NCBI GenBank assembly: GCA_004335835.1
Contig: RWJK01001907.1
Span: 39,317 to 103,316 of the forward strand
Source: Scenedesmus sp. ARA3
Lineage: Eukaryota; Chlorophyta; Chlorophyceae; Sphaeropleales; Scenedesmaceae
Reading direction: 5' to 3'
DNA: 64,000 nucleotides
The notes under the pieces were generated by a model, which saw only the letters and a program-made list of their open reading frames with translations, did no database searches and was not told the origin of the DNA. Positions 61,152 through 64,000 of the stretch are shown here, piece by piece (position 1 is the first letter of the stretch; the number at the start of each line of letters is the position of its first letter). Both the position numbers and the translations under genes were made by a program.

Positions 61152-63628
61152 ATGGACACAAAGGTCGTGTTGCCTCTGCTGCTGTTGTGCTCAGCGCTGG
61201 TATCTGTGCAGGGCAGCAGGGTCATTGACATATCGTCGAAGCTGATGGGAGGAAGAAGACGGAACGGTTTGACACCGGTAGAAGACAGAGGCTGCTCGTC
61301 TACAAGCAGTAAGACATCCTGCTGATCTGCAAGCAGTAGCGACGCTCTGCGTATCACATTATGCGTATACAACTGGCAAAGCTGATATGACCGCTGTCAA
61401 GCTTGCAGTACCGTCGCCGGTGTACGCAGCTGCCAGCCTGCATCTGCAGCAGCACTGGGCCTGGCACAGCAGCAGTGCCTCATGCAGCTCTCGACAGCGG
61501 TACAAGCACTCGAATTCGACATATATTTCTTTTATAACTAACAAATAACACGCGGCAACTCGCTGTCTGTGGTGCTGCAGAGGTGGCTGCTGTCTTCTCG
61601 CTCTCCCAGGCTTCCCCTGCTGCCTGCCTGGCCTCACCAGTAGCAGCACTCTACAGCCGACTCTTCATCATCACTGCCCAGGGCCCCTCCTGCAAGCCAC
61701 CCTCCTACTGGGCCATCAGCCCAGCCTCCAATTCAGCAGCCAGCAACCCGGCGCTGCCTTTCAGCTATGCAGCCTCACCTCAAATTGCCTGGAAAGATGC
61801 AGCAGGAAAGGCGCAGAGCTACCAGAGCTGGGATGTTGAGCTGTCACAGCGCCAGGACAGCAGCCCGGCGGCGCCCTGGGCTATGCCGGGCCCTGATCTG
61901 ACGCCGCTGCGCAACACCAGCCAGGGCCTGAAAAAGGTGTGTTTGTAGTCTGGAGGTGGGACTGGCCTGCTGTCACTGCTTGCGACACAGTTGGCCACCA
62001 ACTGTCGGACATCACTTGATTGCTGCAAGTATTGTTACCACGTGCGCAACACCAGGGCCTGCGCAAGGTGCGCTGTTTTAGTTTGGAGGCCGAACTGGCC
62101 TGCTATCACTGCTTGCGACACAGTTGACAGCATTTGCTTGCTGCAAGCACTGATAAAATGTGAGCAACACCAGCGAGGGCCTGCGTCAGGTGGGCGGCAG
62201 CGGCACTGCTGAGCAGGGCGGGCAGCAGCAGCAGGAGCAGTGCTGCAGAGCGCTGGTGGCTCTGTGGAGCAGTCCACTTGGCTGAGACATGGGGCAGGAC
62301 TAGAAAGGCAGCACACCAGACACGATTTAGCCTGTGTGCACTGCTGCAGCTGCCACCTGTGAATATCCTCACTTGTGAAACAGGCATGCTGCAACAGGCG
62401 GCACATGCCGCCCGACTCTGCTGCAGCACTGCTGCTGCTGCATAGCATACCCATCCCCCTTTGTTTTGCCATGCTGTTGCTGTGTCTCCTTGCAGATGCT
62501 GCCCTTCCTGCTGCCCCACCAATATGCCCTGCTTGACAACTCAACGGCTGTCAACCTGGCCCCATACAACATCAGCATGACAGCACATGGCTTCAAGGTG
62601 GGGGTTAGGGGCATCAGCAGCAGCATGAGCCTCAGTTTGTTATTTTGCATTGACTGTGTGCACAACCTATCGTGAAGTGAATTGACGCAGCTAGGCTAGT
62701 GAGGAACAGCCTGCTGATCTGCTTGTCCAAGGCCTTGACAGCTGCATGCGTCCCAATTCTACGGCAGGGCAACAAGACCTTGTCTCCAGCCAACTTGACC
62801 GTCACGAAAGAAGCGCTGCCGGATGACAACTGTAACATGACCATATGACTGTCAGACACAGCTTATCTGTTCGATGTCAACTCAAAAGTCCCCCGCCCTG
62901 GCTGCTGCTGTGTTTGCCTGCAGGCTTTCCTGCCTACAACCGGCTGCACCTTCACCTGGCAGATTGCAGCAGGCAGCTGGGCAGGCTTTGCATCTAACAA
63001 CAGCGTCACAGCACGCCCAGACCCCTCCAAGCCAGCCGGCTGGAGCAGCACCATGGCACACAACCTGCTGTGCCCAGCCGGCGCTGCCTTGCAGGGCAAG
63101 CAGTGCACCATGTGCAATGCAGCCAAGAACGAAGTCAGCCTGGCAGTTGCCTCAACAGCTTGCATGCGCTGCCCTGCTGGCACACGTGCAGCAGCTGGGG
63201 CCAGGGCATGCCTACCCGCCTGCGCAAATGTCAGCAGCACAAAGTTAGGCACCAGTAACTTCATCAACAGAATCAGTGACGCATCAGCGGACTGTGCTCC
63301 TGCAAAGTGTCCTGCAGGAAGCTGGCACAGCCTAATCAGAGACATGTGCATCGCCTCACAGAACGGCACCCTGTGCGTGGCAGCAGCAACTGGCCCTGCT
63401 CCTGCTGCTGCTGCCAACAGCAGCAGCAGCAGCAGCACTGGCCGGCCGACCTGCAAAGCCCCACCTGCTGCCGGCACTGCTGCTGCTGCTGCTGCTGCTG
63501 CTGGGGGTGCTGGTGGGGTTGGTGGCGCGGCGCTGCAGCTGGCCTCATTTAAGGTTGATGCTGCTGGCTGCCAGCCAGTGAAGCAGCTGGCTGAGTGGCT
63601 GACTGCAAGCAAGCGGCTGTCATTCATG
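61152..63628 (+). CDS. Secreted Cys-rich protein, partial at right edge
   Basis: Exons in frame, 61152-61308, 61581-61936, 62496-62597 and 62924-63628, give 440 residues. The last ends in a GTGAGC donor with no stop, so the gene continues past the window. The signal peptide is clear (MDTKVVLPLLLLCSALVSVQG). The middle has no domain I recognise (AALYSRLFIITAQGP, SYWAISPASNSAASNPALPF) but several N-glycosylation sites. From about residue 250 a Cys-rich block, LLCPAGAAL...KQCTMCNAAK and ACMRCPAGT...ACLPACAN, resembles the GCC2/GCC3 (ephrin-receptor-like) repeat of extracellular proteins. An Ala/Gly-rich run follows. A cell-surface or matrix protein is the inference. A possible extra exon at about 62773-62835 (GNKTLSPANLTVTKEALPDD) does not fit the frame. 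Confidence 0.7.
61900..62200 (+). repeat. Exon-edge array: Cys-rich gene exon 2 end plus donor, 3 copies
   Basis: The exon 2 end (RNTSQGLKK, donor GTGTGT at 61937) recurs near 62045-62072 (CGCAACACCAGGGCCTGCGC) and 62162-62193 (GCAACACCAGCGAGGGCCTG), each followed by an AGGTG-type donor. Confidence 0.8.
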
Positions 63629-63937
63629 GTGAGCATGGGGACAAGGCCAGGTGGCAGCAATAGCTGGTGGGTGTGGCTGCTGCCTGGCAGGCCCTGCTGC
63701 GGTGTGCAGCTGCTGGCCTGTTGCTGTGCTGCTGTGTGCGGCTGCTTGTAAGGGGCATCAGCCACAAAACAAGGCAATGGATGATGTCATGTTTTGTTGC
63801 AGCAGCCTGCCGGCCTTGCTGGTGGCTTGTGTTCTTGCTGTACATACACATGTGCTGCCAAACATACATGGCCTATTGCACACAACTATTTGCAAAGTTG
63901 CTGCAGTTGTGCCGTGTGTGACTGATCCTGCTTGCTG

Positions 63938-63940
63938 GGC

Positions 63941-64000
<60 letters not shown>
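63938..64000 (+). repeat. (CTG)n microsatellite at window edge
   Basis: About 20 CTG units running to the last base, within what should be an intron of the Cys-rich gene. By analogy with other introns here it could lie just before an acceptor outside the window. Confidence 0.9.

Noticed and set aside
63938..64000. Telomeric repeat at the window edge
   Set aside because: It is plain (CTG)n, like many intronic tracts here. It is not a TTTTAGGG or TTTAGGG type repeat.

Overview
The window is nuclear DNA of a green alga, most likely a chlorophycean (Sphaeropleales or Chlamydomonadales). The basis is the style of the genes: very intron-dense with GTGAG-type donors, exons full of poly-Gln/Ala/Ser runs encoded by CAG/GCA/AGC, and (CTG)n tracts in introns. 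It carries a ciliary transition-zone gene, an algal-type periplasmic alpha carbonic anhydrase and plant/algal mTERF and CNNM families. I cannot fix the species. No rRNA, tRNA, transposon or CRISPR array was recognised.

Layout, left to right: CC2D2A homologue (minus, 12778 to beyond the left edge); a small single-pass membrane protein (plus, 13357-14795); a CNNM/DUF21-CBS transporter (plus, 15604-21635); a secreted, probably GPI-anchored Met/Gln-rich protein (plus, 23972-26343); a sparse 3.9 kb stretch with a minisatellite and one weak orphan ORF; an mTERF-repeat protein (minus, 34735-30206); a large low-complexity protein with a candidate SRI-like C-terminus (minus, 39152-35086); an F-box-like/LRR protein (plus, 39545-41540); a 1,114-residue LRR protein (minus, 51478-42702); a membrane-anchored alpha carbonic anhydrase (plus, 52070-56155); a nucleoside-hydrolase-like gene with an apparent one-base frameshift (plus, about 56.6-60.39 kb); and a secreted Cys-rich protein running off the right edge (plus, from 61152). 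I built exon models by hand from GT/AG sites. For seven complete genes plus the main exons of the others, every junction keeps the reading frame, and this is the main support for the models.

The genes do not form one pathway. What they share is an unusual architecture. In most introns of CC2D2A, CNNM, mTERF, the long LRR gene, the carbonic anhydrase, the nucleoside hydrolase and the Cys-rich gene, the last or first 20-80 bases of the neighbouring exon, together with its splice site, are repeated in tandem inside the intron, two to eight times, with a spacing of about 90-130 bp. The same happens just past two stop codons. Alongside this, (CTG)n tracts in the sense orientation sit directly against many 3' splice sites. 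I regard these exon-edge arrays as the most interesting signal in the window.
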